Shown: positions 11,921-23,090 of the stretch, one piece after another
How positions within the stretch are numbered: position 1 is the first letter of the stretch
How the letters are laid out: each line of letters begins with the position of its first letter
From: Asterias rubens
Taxonomy: Eukaryota; Echinodermata; Asteroidea; Forcipulatida; Asteriidae
NCBI RefSeq assembly: GCF_902459465.1
Contig: NC_047072.1
Location: 15,729,776-15,793,775 of the forward strand
Direction of reading: 5' to 3'
Length of the DNA: 64,000 bases
Program-made: the position numbers and the translations under genes
Notes under the pieces: model-generated
Database searches by the model: none
Told to the model about the DNA's origin: nothing
Seen by the model: the letters and a program-made list of their open reading frames with translations, nothing else

Positions 11921-12517
11921 TGACGTACGGGGGGGGGGGGGGTAGAAAGAGGCTTGGTAGTCAAACACACTATTTTCTTATTGAACAGATGTAGGCCCCT
12001 ACCCTAAAATCCTCTTTAAAAAATCTCAGATTCCGAAACAGTAATATAATTATGAACACTCCTTTTATTATTATTATTATTTTATTTTGTTTTATGTATG
12101 TATGTATTATTTTTTTTTTTGGTGGGGGGGGGGGGGGGGGGGGGGGAGGCGGCAAATCAGGGCTTGCGTGTTTTGTTTCTAACGCATTGTTGTTCATCAG
12201 TAAACGCCAGTGTCCCACGGAATCTTTCTCCAAGAGATTCTGTCCCCACATGGGAAAATACTGGATGAACTTCTAAAACATTTTGTTTGGGCGTAAAATA
12301 ATTGTACGCTCGAGCCCTCTTTTTCTTATTCAAATTAAGTTTGGCCAACAAAACACGAGGAGGGGTTATAAGTGCAATACACGTATGAAGACACAATCGT
12401 ATCACTATCTTCGAAGGTTAAAATTGTTTTCCTTTAAATAATTTGAATAATAAAGTGTACTAAAAAGTTCAAATAAAAGATGGCCTTGACCATTTAATGG
12501 ACATTAAGCACTGATAG

Positions 12518-12612
12518 CACACTAATCCGGAGGGCAACTGGTTGCACACTAATCCGGAGGGCATTGGTTGAAACTCCGCCCTAGTTAATGTTTCTTTGTT
12601 GAACCCGTAAAA
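12518..12612 (+). repeat. SINE fragment related to the 10-kb palindrome
   Basis: CACTAATCCGGAGGGCA occurs twice, followed by a decayed B-box region and the tail TTTCTTTGTTGAACCC. The same sequence makes up each arm of the palindrome at 9951-10086. Confidence 0.6.
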
Positions 12613-12675
12613 ATTAGGTTTAAACAATGCTCTTGGCATCTTCATCATTAACCTTTGTCATCATGTTTTTGTAGG

Positions 12676-12928
12676 GTGTCATATTATTCGAGCAGTTCAG
12701 AGCATCGGATTCAAGTTAAGTGGTATTTTGTCATTAGATATTTAGGGTGTGGGTTTTCGACTCCTGGTCATGTGATTTGTGTCTTTGAGCAAGGCACTTC
12801 GTCATAACTGCTTCTCTTCACCCAGGGGAATAAATGGGACTTGCGGGGGGGGGGGGGGGGGGGTTGATATTGTGTTTGATAAAGTTTTTGGAGCGCCTTG
12901 GCAGCCGACCTCCCAGAGCTGTATACTC
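12676..12928 (+). repeat. tRNA-derived SINE with G19 insertion
   Basis: A tRNA-like head with a degenerate B box (GGGTTTTCGACTCC) is followed by TTTGAGCAAGGCACTTCG and CTTCTCTTCACCCAGGGG. The same body occurs at 51841 and, reversed, near 32000. A G19 run (12845-12863) interrupts the tail. Confidence 0.65.
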
Positions 12929-13114
12929 CATCTTGGGGCTTCATCACACAGCTGCAGTTGACATCATAGGTTCTGACTCTTTGCACAATGTCTTGCGTGC
13001 AATGTGTCCATCTTGGGGCTTCATCACACAGCTACAGTTATGTCTTGTGTTCAATGTGTCCATCTTGGGGCTTCATCACACAGCTACAGTTGACATTGGT
13101 TCTGACTCCTCACA
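12929..13114 (-). repeat. Tandem duplication of the C-terminal coding end of MCT-like gene B
   Basis: CATCTTGGGGCTTCATCACA begins at 12929, 13009 and 13061 on the plus strand. The rightmost copy contains the gene's real stop (13076-13078). The leftmost copy, 12944-12997 on the minus strand, still reads RKTLCKESEPMMSTAAV-stop, parallel to the real end RKT...EESEPMSTVAV-stop. The extra copies lie in the 3' untranslated region. Confidence 0.8.
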
Positions 13115-16100
13115 AGGGTTGTTAGTGAATGTCTTGCGTTCAAGTTTACCATCTCTTCGCTTTTTCAGGAACAAAATTAAGATAAAGAGTAAGAACGATG
13201 CCATGAAAAGTGCTCCGGCGGTCAAGAAAGGAGCAACGTAGTTTCCAGTGCCATCGTATATTTTACCTGGAAGAAAAATCTAATATTATTTTTAATGTTG
13301 TTTTACATTCCTTTTTGAAACAAACTTAAACAAACTTAAACAAACATACAACAAAAGTTATAAACTTGCATCACAAATGCATGTGTCCATCTATTTGTAA
13401 GACCTTAACATCCTACCAAAAATATCCAGTTAACTTTTACTACAAATAATTTAAATACTGGATCAAAACTTTAAATAAATATAAGATATTGATGGATATA
13501 ACAACAGATAGCAACACAAATATGAGTGAAATTGATCTTACCTGCAACAACTGTACCGATTCCATTGAAGAGAAAGAACACTGCGAAGATTAAGCTGAGT
13601 GAAGCAGGCACATGGGACGGATGAACCAAACTCCGTAAATTCACGATCAATAGCGGTCCACCTATACCAACGAATGCTCCTACTAGTATTGTATATCCCA
13701 CTAGAAACACGTAGTTATCAGACACAGGGTTTAAGAAGGTCACTATAGAAGCTCCTAGAAGAACAATCCAATGTAGTTTATAGGCACTCACGTAGTTTCG
13801 ATCCACAAACCAACCATGGGTAGCTCTCGTTAACATGGATACAATCCCAAAGGATATAAGTAACATTGCCCCTTGGTCATCAGACCAACCACCCTCTTTA
13901 GCTCTAGCTGGTAGATGGGTAAGATTTGTAATCCAGCCTATGGAATATAAAGCTGCAGTTGCAAGCATCAACATCGCTGACAAATCAGAGAATATATCTA
14001 GAAACTGTAAATTTCTCAACCATGTATTACCCTCATTTGGTCTGGCATCCTTTTGGATAACTGATGTTATTGGTTTAGGTGGTGTTACTGCAGTCTGATT
14101 TACCTCCAAATCTAGTTTCACTTTGATGGTGGTTGTCTTAAGAGGACGGAAGAGGGCACAAGCAGCAACACCATTCAGCTGAATTGCTCCAACAATCAAC
14201 ATAGTTCCTCTCCATCCATAATGAGCAATAAGGAGACGAAACAAAGGAGGGAAGACGATTTGCCCAGTGTTGGATCCCAGAACAACAATTCCATTGGCGA
14301 GAGCGTATCGTTTCTTGAAGTATTGAGACAATGCAACCATAGCTGGAGGGATCATTAGCACTGTACCCAAACCTACAAAGTTAAACAAAGTATAGATCAA
14401 CTCAAATTATAAAGAAAACAAAATACTTCAAGAAAATAAGTGAGCTGCCCCATTTATGCGGTTTTGTTCCATCATTGTTACTTTTTTTGTATGAATTCAA
14501 TTAGTTTAAAATATGATAAACATTGTGTCAATTTTGTAAGATATACTATTACTATGGCCTCATTTTGGGGTAGAATAGTGACGTATTCATGGATACATTA
14601 TTATAAGAGGTGTATACCGATGTCGTATTTGGATGTGGTATTCTGTTTTTAAACGAACTGTTTTTATTGTTTAATCCGCAATTATCATTATGACTGATGC
14701 TGGATACCAGCACTTGTTCATTTATAGCTGGTCCGACAATTGCTTTTATGATTAAATATGCTCATTTAAAACAAAAATCCATTAACAGTTTGTACACGAG
14801 GAATGGTATTTTCGCTAACCTTATTCTGGTTAGCAACCATTGTTAGCGCTAAGTTACTTTATGTGCTTAAGCAGCTCTTTGAAACTGGGCTCTGATCTTA
14901 CAATACTGGATTTAATTTAAAAAATTATATTAAATTTGTGGGTGGAATAATGATGTGGTAATTACCTGACAAAGCACCACAGAGGTAGAGTTGAGTGACA
15001 TTGTTAGCGAACGATCCTAGTATTGTGGCCAGTCCATTAATTGCTGATCCAACCATAGTTAGTCGACGTACACCAAGCCGAGTTGCAAGAACACCACTGA
15101 ACAAAGCTGTGCAAGGAGAAACAGTGTTTACTGTCAGTTCTTTTAAAATTATTTCAATTTTAAGGCTCACCGATTTAAAGTTCATATCAGCACCAATATG
15201 CATCCAGAGAAGAGTTTCCATTTGAAATAAGCAGCAAACCTTGTTATTATGTTTAATTGTTTTTATTGGGTTTTATGTGGCATGATCATGCCTGGTGGAT
15301 ACAGCACTAATACAAGTGTTTATTATTATTAATAGCTGGTCCCCAGTTTGTATTTGCTTTTACGATAACTTACCTATTTTGTTCAGACAATCAAATCTCA
15401 TTCATTATATCGTATGTTTGTTCTGTCTTGTAGCATAGGACACTTTTTATTCAAAATGATTGCCCACTTTGACTTTTACTTCTAGTCCAAACGGGGAGCT
15501 CTCAAATTAAAAGAGAATCATATCTCCTGAACCTGATATCATAAAGTCGTATGTTTGTGATGTCTGTATAGCTTACAATACTTATGCAATTTCATTCAAA
15601 AGGATAACCCTGCTTTAGCAATAAAAATGGGTTTGCCCCAAGGGAAGTCGCTATTGTTCTTAAAATATGAATCCTGAATCTTCAGGGTTCTCCTTCGAAG
15701 GCATAAACATCTCAAATTAACATAAATAATTTATAGACGTGCTTTTAGGAAAAAATAATGGGCTCCATTAAGACATGGAGGTAATTACCTCAGTCGCTTA
15801 TCTGGCCCCATAAAGCAATGGCCAGAAGGGCTGGAAGCAATTGCCTAAGTTGTCAACTGATATGTACAGTATATGTGTACCAAATCCTGACAGAACATGT
15901 AATTTTCCTTGTTCATTAAATGTCTCCAATAAAATAGCTCCACCAACAGTACAACAAAAATGTAATGAACAATATTCACAGGTTGATTTGTTTGTATTAT
16001 TGTGTTTATTAAAAACTAATTTAACAACAAGGGGGTTATTTTTGCGCGTGTTGGCTCAGCATGCGCGTTACTGCTCTTTGGCTGTTGGGAGCCACCAGCC

Positions 16101-19100
16101 CCCCCCCCCCCCCAGTGGGGGAGCAGTTTAGTCTTGTAAGAGCAGTCTTCAACCACCGTTAAACGCAACAAACGATACTTTAACCACTTTAAGTCTACCT
16201 TGGGCCTTCAATTTGAATCAGGGATAAATTATTTATGTTTGATCCTACTTATGAGTATTTTAAGTACGACGTCAGGCCATTAACTATCAGAAGCAACCAA
16301 GATAATAACAGTTTTATTTACATAATGCTCCTATTTTAGAGTCATAAGAGCGTGATGAAGCAATTCGTGGTTAATGGGATAATTATAATTGTACAGTGCC
16401 GCCCCTGTATATGCTTATGCTAACCCTATATAATATGCTTTATAAATAAATTACATTGGTGTGATAACGGACAATGGTCGCAAATTGGTCTAAAGCAACT
16501 ATGAATATAGTGCAACAGAAATATTACTGCGTCACGGACTCTCACTTTACTTGTGACTGCGTTTAACAACTGACCATCTTGGAGTTTGCGTCTCAACAAT
16601 TAGCATATTACCAGAAACCAGAAGATTACTGAAAATGAAGTTCTTTATAGTGACCTCAATCACTGTGTTTGCTTTCTCTGTAATCATGGTAACCAAGGCG
16701 TTTGCAGCTCGTGGGTGCCCTGAGGGATGGGTGCCTTATGCTGATTCTTGCTACTTGGGTCTGGATGGATCCATGAAGGGCAACTGGTCCATTGCCGTGA
16801 AGAAGTGTGATCAGAACAACGCATCTATAATGGTCCCAAGCTCAGATGGCGAAAATGAGTTCATATTTACATCGTTTCAGCACCATGAAGATCTATATGG
16901 TGTTTGGATCAATTGTAATGACATCGAAGTTGAAGGTGAATGGAACTGCTACGAGGATGGTAAATATCCAACTGAATATCGGAAATGGGAACCAAACCAA
17001 CCAGATGACAATGAAAAACCAGGAGATCAGGATTACGGCTTCATGTTAACCAAAGACTACAAAAACAATCCTGACATTCTGGGTTATTGGGGCGATACCT
17101 TGGGAAATGAAAACCAAATGTTTGTCATTTGTGAACGTCTTCGTCAAGCTAGATGTGTTCAATCCACTACGTACTGCCTGACAGCAGATGAGTCTACTGG
17201 TCGCTTTGTGTCTCGTTGTCTCTTCAGCCACACCCTGGACAGATATCCAACTACCACAGTACCTGCCTGCGGACAAAGATGTGTGGAGCGCGAAGACTGT
17301 CTCTCATTCAACATCAAGTCAAGTTCCACGTCCCGTGTTTGTGAGCTCAATAACGCCACTCGCTCTCAAGTCTTGAAGGAGTATTTTCAAGAAAGTAAGG
17401 GATGCAACTACTTTGATTTTGAATGTGTTGAATAAATGATAAATTTTTGATTTGGCAAATATTTAGTATTACCAGATAATTTCTCAATAAGCTTGTTGAA
17501 TTTGTTTAATATCATATGTAACTTTGTAAAGTAGGCCCTATACGTAAAACTTGTGTGTTGTTTTTACGTATCAAGAAAATTTTAGCTTTGTTAATTTGAT
17601 TAATATATAAACTTAAGTGGTCTATAAATTTAATATGCCGTTATCTTTGAGCAAAGTCATTGTATTCGTAGTGTTTTTTGACTTGCACTTTAGGCTAGTT
17701 AAATTAAAATCACAAATTTGAAGGGAAAAAATGAAAAATATAAATTTTCTGAAGTCTTGAAATAATATAGAACATAAAAAAGATTCAATGTTCAAGTATA
17801 ATTAGAATATTTTTCTAAGAACCAAAGCTGTACCATAATCCATGTTGCTTCATTGATCGCTACTGACTTTTTAAATACATTTTGAACATCAATTTGAAAA
17901 AAGTGATGTACTACATTTTGTTTGGGAACGGGAATGTTTTGGTTTATATAATTGACTTTTTCAGAGCGAAACTTGAAACATGACGTCACTTTGATTTCAA
18001 CAACTAATTGATCTTTACACTTCAAGGACGATTTTGTTTTGTCAGTCTAAAGGTACAGTTCAAGCCCATTTTGATTGAATATTATCGGAAGTCGGGAATT
18101 AACACGAAATCCCTATACAAATCTAGTGGAAATTTATTACATCACAAAAGTGAATGTTACATTATCTTCCTCTTTAAAAATTTTATCCTCTCAGACATTC
18201 TATTGTGGTTGTCTGTTTTCTTACATTTTTTGAAAAATCATTGAATAGATGGATGAAGAATGTTGTACTAATCTTTTTGTTTTTCCCTTTGGTAAAATTT
18301 CCCCGGTACTTAATTTGGGATGAGCACAAATCTGTTCAATATCAGGAAATCTCTCATTTTATAAAGACATTACTTTTCGGGGAAAAACATGTATAAGTTT
18401 AAAGCTGAAAGAATTTGAACAGAAAACAGACGGCCAGTTTGAAAAGGCAAGTTGAGTATAATTAAACTTACTGTTTCTGTTTTTTGTATAATGATAACTT
18501 ATTTTATTATTTGTTGTAATACAATGTACGATGACAATATTAAAGTTATCAGTGTTGACATTATATTCTTAAAATGGAAATGCAAGTGACTTTCAGATTT
18601 TATTGTATTAAACTTCTGGGACCATGGTATTGAGTTTTGTACATTTATTTGGTTTATTTAATCACTTTAGTTTAGTGGTTTATGGCTACACAGAGTGTTG
18701 GGTAAATGATATCAATTTAACAACACAACAACAAAACACGAAAATAAGACTTGACCTTCATTTATGATTTACCTGTAAAACAGTTTGCCTAATCGTTGTT
18801 CATGTTGTAAACCTAGTGTAAACCAAGTAGCCAAGGCTGTATAGTAACTCGGTCAATTCTGTTTACTACTATCGGTTTATGAAAAACAAATATCAAAATT
18901 TGATTGGTTGATTGAAATGTATGGTTTAAAATAAATTGGCATCAATGTACAAAACGCTGTTAGCATCTTCGTCCCCAGTTTTAAATTATATTCAATTATA
19001 ATTAAATTGTTACGGTCCATGTCATCTTGTGGAATCAACAATTTGGTTCAATGGAATTGCGGATTGTTTGTTACGAAGGAAAATCACACAATTTCAATGC

Positions 19101-19923
19101 AAAGTTATGTAGATCATTGTTAACAACATCTTGCCAAACCTGTTTTACCGGTACACAATAGATGACACACATTCAGGGTCGGGGGAGGGGGCTTTTTTTA
19201 ATAAGAGAATGATTTTAATGCGGCCTTTCAAATCCACAATAAAAGTGTATGATATTGTACCCTAAGTCTATAGACTATAGACTATAGACTATAGAGTACC
19301 CAACTTCCACTTTTTCACGTAAAAATCAAAAGCAACATCTCATTATTGAGCAAAATTGTATATTTCAGTGATTTCATGAAAAAGTGGCAGGTGGATATTG
19401 AAATTTAACCCATCCCGAAAGTAAATGGTGTCAATCCACTTCATCATTGGTCATAATGACCCTTATTCATCCATGGGACTAATATCTTTTAAAATAACAT
19501 CACATGAGTGAGAGGCTACTGGGGTACTCAGACAGCTTAAAATCTAGCATAGACACTGTAGAAACCACGGGACGGTGAAGCTACACGCTAAGTATTGATG
19601 GCTAATTTGGAAATCTAATGCTACACACGTGTCATTGGTTCCAGTTCCAATTCACTGGGCCATGTAAATGTTACACGGTGGTACTTACTCAATGGACTAG
19701 CAACCAACAATGGCATGCCAACTAGCCAGCTGGACGATGTAGCAGATAAATCAAAGTAGTCTTTCCATTCTAGGTAGAATATCCCAAGAGTAGTGAAATA
19801 TCCCGTAGTTACGACGAAACATACATGAGCAGCAAAGCATATAGCCCATGCCCAACCAGTGCCGTCCCTCATTACACTGCCTGCTCCAGCACTGCTTGGT
19901 TTGCTCGCTGTTTTCAACCTCAT
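13076..19923 (-). CDS. SLC16/monocarboxylate-transporter-like protein B (4 exons, 465 aa)
   Basis: Coding exons are 19689-19923, 14966-15106, 13542-14372 and 13076-13266, all joined in phase 1 (466 codons with stop). Exon 2 is 141 nt, as in gene A. It is a predicted 12-helix plasma-membrane carrier. Exon 3 shows LSQYFKKRYALANGIVVLG, QLNGVAACALFRPLK and TRATHGWFVDR; exon 4 gives GNYVAPFLTAGA and a charged tail ending STVAV. The helix-1 signature is altered: gene A has DGGWAW, this gene has DGTGWAW at 20-26, one residue longer. As in gene A, the residue four before the helix-8 Arg is Ser, not Asp. Intron 1 is 4.58 kb and contains a lectin gene on the other strand. Substrate cannot be read from sequence; SLC16 membership is firm. 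Confidence 0.88.
16635..17435 (+). CDS. Secreted C-type lectin with C-terminal PAN/Apple domain, intronless
   Basis: A single 266-aa frame. Residues 1-24 are a signal peptide. A C-type lectin domain spans about 28-167 (GCPEGWVPYADSCY start, VICE end). The sugar-site motif is EPN (119-121), which in known lectins favours mannose-type ligands. The usual WND is WGD (152-154), and the Cys normally following it is absent; C94 and C105 may form a different pair. Residues 174-257 contain eight spaced Cys and CLSFNIKSS plus ESKGCNYF, like PAN/Apple domains. It is probably an extracellular recognition or immune-type protein. It lies wholly inside intron 1 of MCT-like gene B on the opposite strand. An AATAAA overlaps the stop (17431-17436). 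With no introns it could be a retroposed copy or simply a single-exon family member. Confidence 0.88.
   Translation: MKFFIVTSITVFAFSVIMVTKAFAARGCPEGWVPYADSCYLGLDGSMKGNWSIAVKKCDQNNASIMVPSSDGENEFIFTSFQHHEDLYGVWINCNDIEVEGEWNCYEDGKYPTEYRKWEPNQPDDNEKPGDQDYGFMLTKDYKNNPDILGYWGDTLGNENQMFVICERLRQARCVQSTTYCLTADESTGRFVSRCLFSHTLDRYPTTTVPACGQRCVEREDCLSFNIKSSSTSRVCELNNATRSQVLKEYFQESKGCNYFDFECVE
19264..19293. repeat. ATAGACT heptamer repeat
   Basis: About four copies of a 7-bp unit that can pair with itself (TCTATAGACTATAGA). It is probably a simple repeat. Confidence 0.6.
19303..19392. repeat. Diverged copy of the GGCGCC-ended MITE
   Basis: It has inverted CCACTTTTTCAC ... GAAAAAGTGG ends and an AT-rich middle, like the elements at 25556 and 41188, but has lost the outer TATGGCGCC part. 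It lies in intron 1 of MCT-like gene B. Confidence 0.4.
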
Positions 19924-20160
19924 TATTTCACAAGGTGTTATGGAAAGTCTAAAACGGTAGACAGTCCCAGTCTCATGGAGAGTGTTTTAATGTCCACTTT
20001 TATTGGCGAAATTCTATCCTTTGTCAGTGTCTGGTTATGTTATTTCCCTCATACAACAATGGAGGGGGTCGACCTTGCTACCCAGACCAACGTGGTGGTA
20101 TGTGACGTAATACTCTGCCTATCAGTGAGTTGGCGTTATTTGTGTATGCGGGTACCCGGC

Positions 20161-20356
20161 TAGACTTGTGGACAAGTCGTTAAATCGGCCCCACGCGCTG
20201 AGATAGTGCTTCCCCGACAACACTGCTCTCGCGCGAACTCACTGCTCTCGCGCGAACTGATTCGCGCGAGAGCAGTGAGTTCGCGCGAGAGCAGTGTTGT
20301 CGGGGGAGCACTATCTCAGCGCGTGGGCCCGATTTAACGACTTGTCCACAAGTCTA
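20161..20356. mobile_element. Foldback element, 96-bp arms, 9-bp target duplication
   Basis: Arms 20161-20256 and 20261-20356 are inverted copies with two mismatches and a 4-bp centre. The ends read TAGACTTGTGGACAAGTCG. GTACCCGGC flanks both sides (20152-20160 and 20357-20365), an exact 9-bp target-site duplication. Each arm holds two direct copies of ACTGCTCTCGCGCGAA. Long inverted repeats with 9-bp duplications suggest a Mutator-like (MULE) non-autonomous element; that assignment is inference. Confidence 0.88.
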
Positions 20357-21360
20357 GTACCCGGCTCAAGGTGGTAACCGTGTTGTGTCGTCTGCTCCGA
20401 CTGGCTGGCTGTATGCTCCGTCCATGAACATGTCCTGAAGGCGTGCAGTGAATTCAACCATAGCAAAGGGACCACATTATTTTTTCAAAGTTCATGCGTT
20501 GTGGATTTGGGCAAACTTCATGGCACGTTTTGGGATGAATTGCCGCCTATAACCCGCCCGGGCGTGATGAAAGTTGCACGTCTTATGGACGCAGTCTAAA
20601 CCGAAGCCGTGTTTCAGAGGTAGTTTGGAACCTATGGTGTAGATTATGGTTATTTGTCATAATCAAAGTATAGCTGGCTGGACTGGTTTGCATTAGAAAA
20701 CAGACTGTGTTCTTTTTACACAGCTACAGCGCAAAATATTACTGAAATAAATTCAACCACGAGCCAGGCTTTGCACAAAAAGGTTCCCTAAAAAGCTAAA
20801 GACAGGTGGAAATAATACTCACTAAGGATAATTTTGGACATAATTGGACATAAAGTCAAAAAGCACAATCTTGTTGTGTGTTCGTCAATCAGAATATGTT
20901 TGTAAAACTGAGGCATTCTGTCCGCCTGAAATTCGGTTCCCGATAATCTTTGGAAGTTTGAACAATGGGCTGTATTATGAAAAGAGGGCATGCCATGCTA
21001 GCAGAAGAAGTTTATATAGTTTGCCATTTGGGGACTGAATCACGGTCCCGAACCATCGGGGGGGGGGGGGGGGGCTGGGGAGGGAACCGGCTAATTATAG
21101 ATTATCATTCAGGTCCACAAAAAATTAAAACCGTGTTGTTGATATGAATAATGAAACTATGGTTATAATAATTATAGTGGAAAGATGTTGTACTATAAGT
21201 CTAATGTTCTATGTCCTTCCTCTATGATGGTAATCTAAACCAGACTATTTAGGCATTAACTGTATTGGCTTGGATATAAGTGCGCTTTCACCATCACGGG
21301 GCCTTTATTTGGGCGGATTGATCCAGAACAAAGCCCAGTCAATCTTACGAAATAAAGTTT

Positions 21361-22045
21361 GCCGGGCCCCTAGTCTGGTTCCCAGACCCAAAAATCTCCG
21401 ACTAGGCTCTGTCGAATTTAGGGACTGGTATCACCCAAAATCATGTGACCAAAGAGGAGGAAGTTATCCGAAATGTTCCGAACGTGTTGTCGTCAACATT
21501 CGGACAGTATCGTTGATGTTCGGTACGGACTCGTAATGTCAGTCAGGTCGGCCGTAGATCCAGGAGTTTTTATGGCAGTTATTGCAAATGCAGGCGTTGT
21601 GCCTAAATAAAGCGTTTGCAAAGCGATGCGTTCAAAATATATAAACCTGGGAAATCGCTCCGGGATCTGGTAAGATTTTTTTTCAAAGGTGTTCTGAGTT
21701 GAGTGTTCATTAGACATTGATTGAGGATTAAGTTTCATGATTTTTAAAAGTGGTAAAAATGGGGCAAAATCTGGGAACTAGCTGTCGACATCATACGTGT
21801 TGAACCAGATTGTCATTAATTGACGATCAAAATAATCTCGTAACCCTCCGGCCTGGCGGCCGTTGGGAGGAGGGTTACGTTATCGCTAGTAGTACGTGCA
21901 GACATGGTTTCCCTGGAGATGACCCCCGACCCTGACAAGTTGCGTCATGCTCTATTTTTAACCGTGGGTGATACCTGACCTAAGATTTTTAACAAGAGAC
22001 GTCAAGGAATCTTTGGTCAGGGAACCAGACTACCGGGCCCCCAGA
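21361..22045. mobile_element. ~0.68-kb inverted-repeat DNA element with internal hairpin
   Basis: The left end GGGCCCCTAGTCTGGTTCCC faces a right end whose reverse complement is GGGCCCGGTAGTCTGGTTCCC-like. Inside, 21840-21880 can form a stem from GTAACCCTCC and GGAGGGTTAC. No transposase frame is seen. The exact boundaries are approximate. Confidence 0.55.
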
Positions 22046-22127
22046 CAAATTACGCGTGAACTGTACAAACCGTAGAGGTCGCTATTGCAAATTAGCGGTC
22101 ACCGCGCCGAAGGGTGCACCATACCAA

Positions 22128-22461
22128 GTGGACACAAAGACTAGTCTTCACACAGTCGGTATATCCCAACATATGCATAAAATAACTAACCTGTGAAAGT
22201 TTGAGCTCAATCGGTCGTCGAAGTTGCGAAGATAAAGAAAAAACACCCTTGTCACACGAAGTTGTGTGCTTTCAATGCTTGATTTCGAGACCTCAAATTC
22301 TAAACCTTGAGAGGTCTCGAAAATTACTTCTTTCTCAAAAACTACGTCACGTCAGAGATGGTCAGAGGGAGCTGTTGCTCACAACGTTTTATACTCAATC
22401 AAGAAAGGTTTTATGGTGATAATTATTTTGAGTAATTACCAATAGTGTCCACTGCCTTTAA
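22128..22461. mobile_element. MITE related to the TTAA-flanked family
   Basis: It shares CGGTCGTCGAAGTTGCG-type, TTGAGCTCAA-type and AACACCCTTG segments with the copies at 54828 and, more distantly, 4854. It ends GTCCACTGCCT followed by TTAA (22458-22461). A pair of inverted GAGACCTC / GAGGTCTC blocks lies in the middle. The left end is degraded. Confidence 0.55.
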
Positions 22462-23090
22462 ACAATGATAATGCTAAATATTATTCCCCAAAACATAGAA
22501 TTGTTATAATATCTTATAGCCCCTTGAAAGCCAATCGGATATTATTTTCATACAACTAAACGTAAATCCCCCCCCCCCCTAGGTCAGCCGTTTCGATATA
22601 TGTTTTTGCTAATATTATTATTACCCTAGTAAAAAAACATCCGAAGCCTTTTTCCAAACTCAGTGAAACCTGACAACCTAAAACCATAGAGTAAGGCTAA
22701 AACCGAGCTAAAAGAGCGATTACTGCTGCTTTCTACGCCTTTTTAATGATTTATAATTGTATTTCAGTACTCTATGGATCGGTATCATCGTGCTTGATTA
22801 GGACAAAAAGTAGAGTCAAATACGAGTAGTCGATTTTTTCAACAGCGCTCGTCATCTCCCTGGTACCTGAGCGACATTCCTCGCCTTTATTATTGTAACA
22901 CTGATTACCAGCTAACAATACATGCATGCTCTGCTGTGTGTGGTGTGTGTGTGCATGTGCCCAATATTAAGTACGTGCGAGAATTTGCGCAATACACTAA
23001 ACAACACAATATTGAACTTGTTTGTCAGATTTTCAACAGAAAAACAACAAACCAGATCGTCAAAAGTAGTTCATACATAGACTTGTAAAG
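22462..23090 (+). promoter_or_regulatory. Upstream region of the eIF1A gene
   Basis: No coding sequence is seen. It contains a C12 run (22568-22579) and a GT-rich stretch near 22940. The promoter must lie here or slightly left, but no TATA box is convincing. Confidence 0.35.

Noticed and set aside
11970-12276. Pro-rich and Gly-rich frames around 12.1 kb
   Set aside because: Both are translations of a G23 homopolymer.
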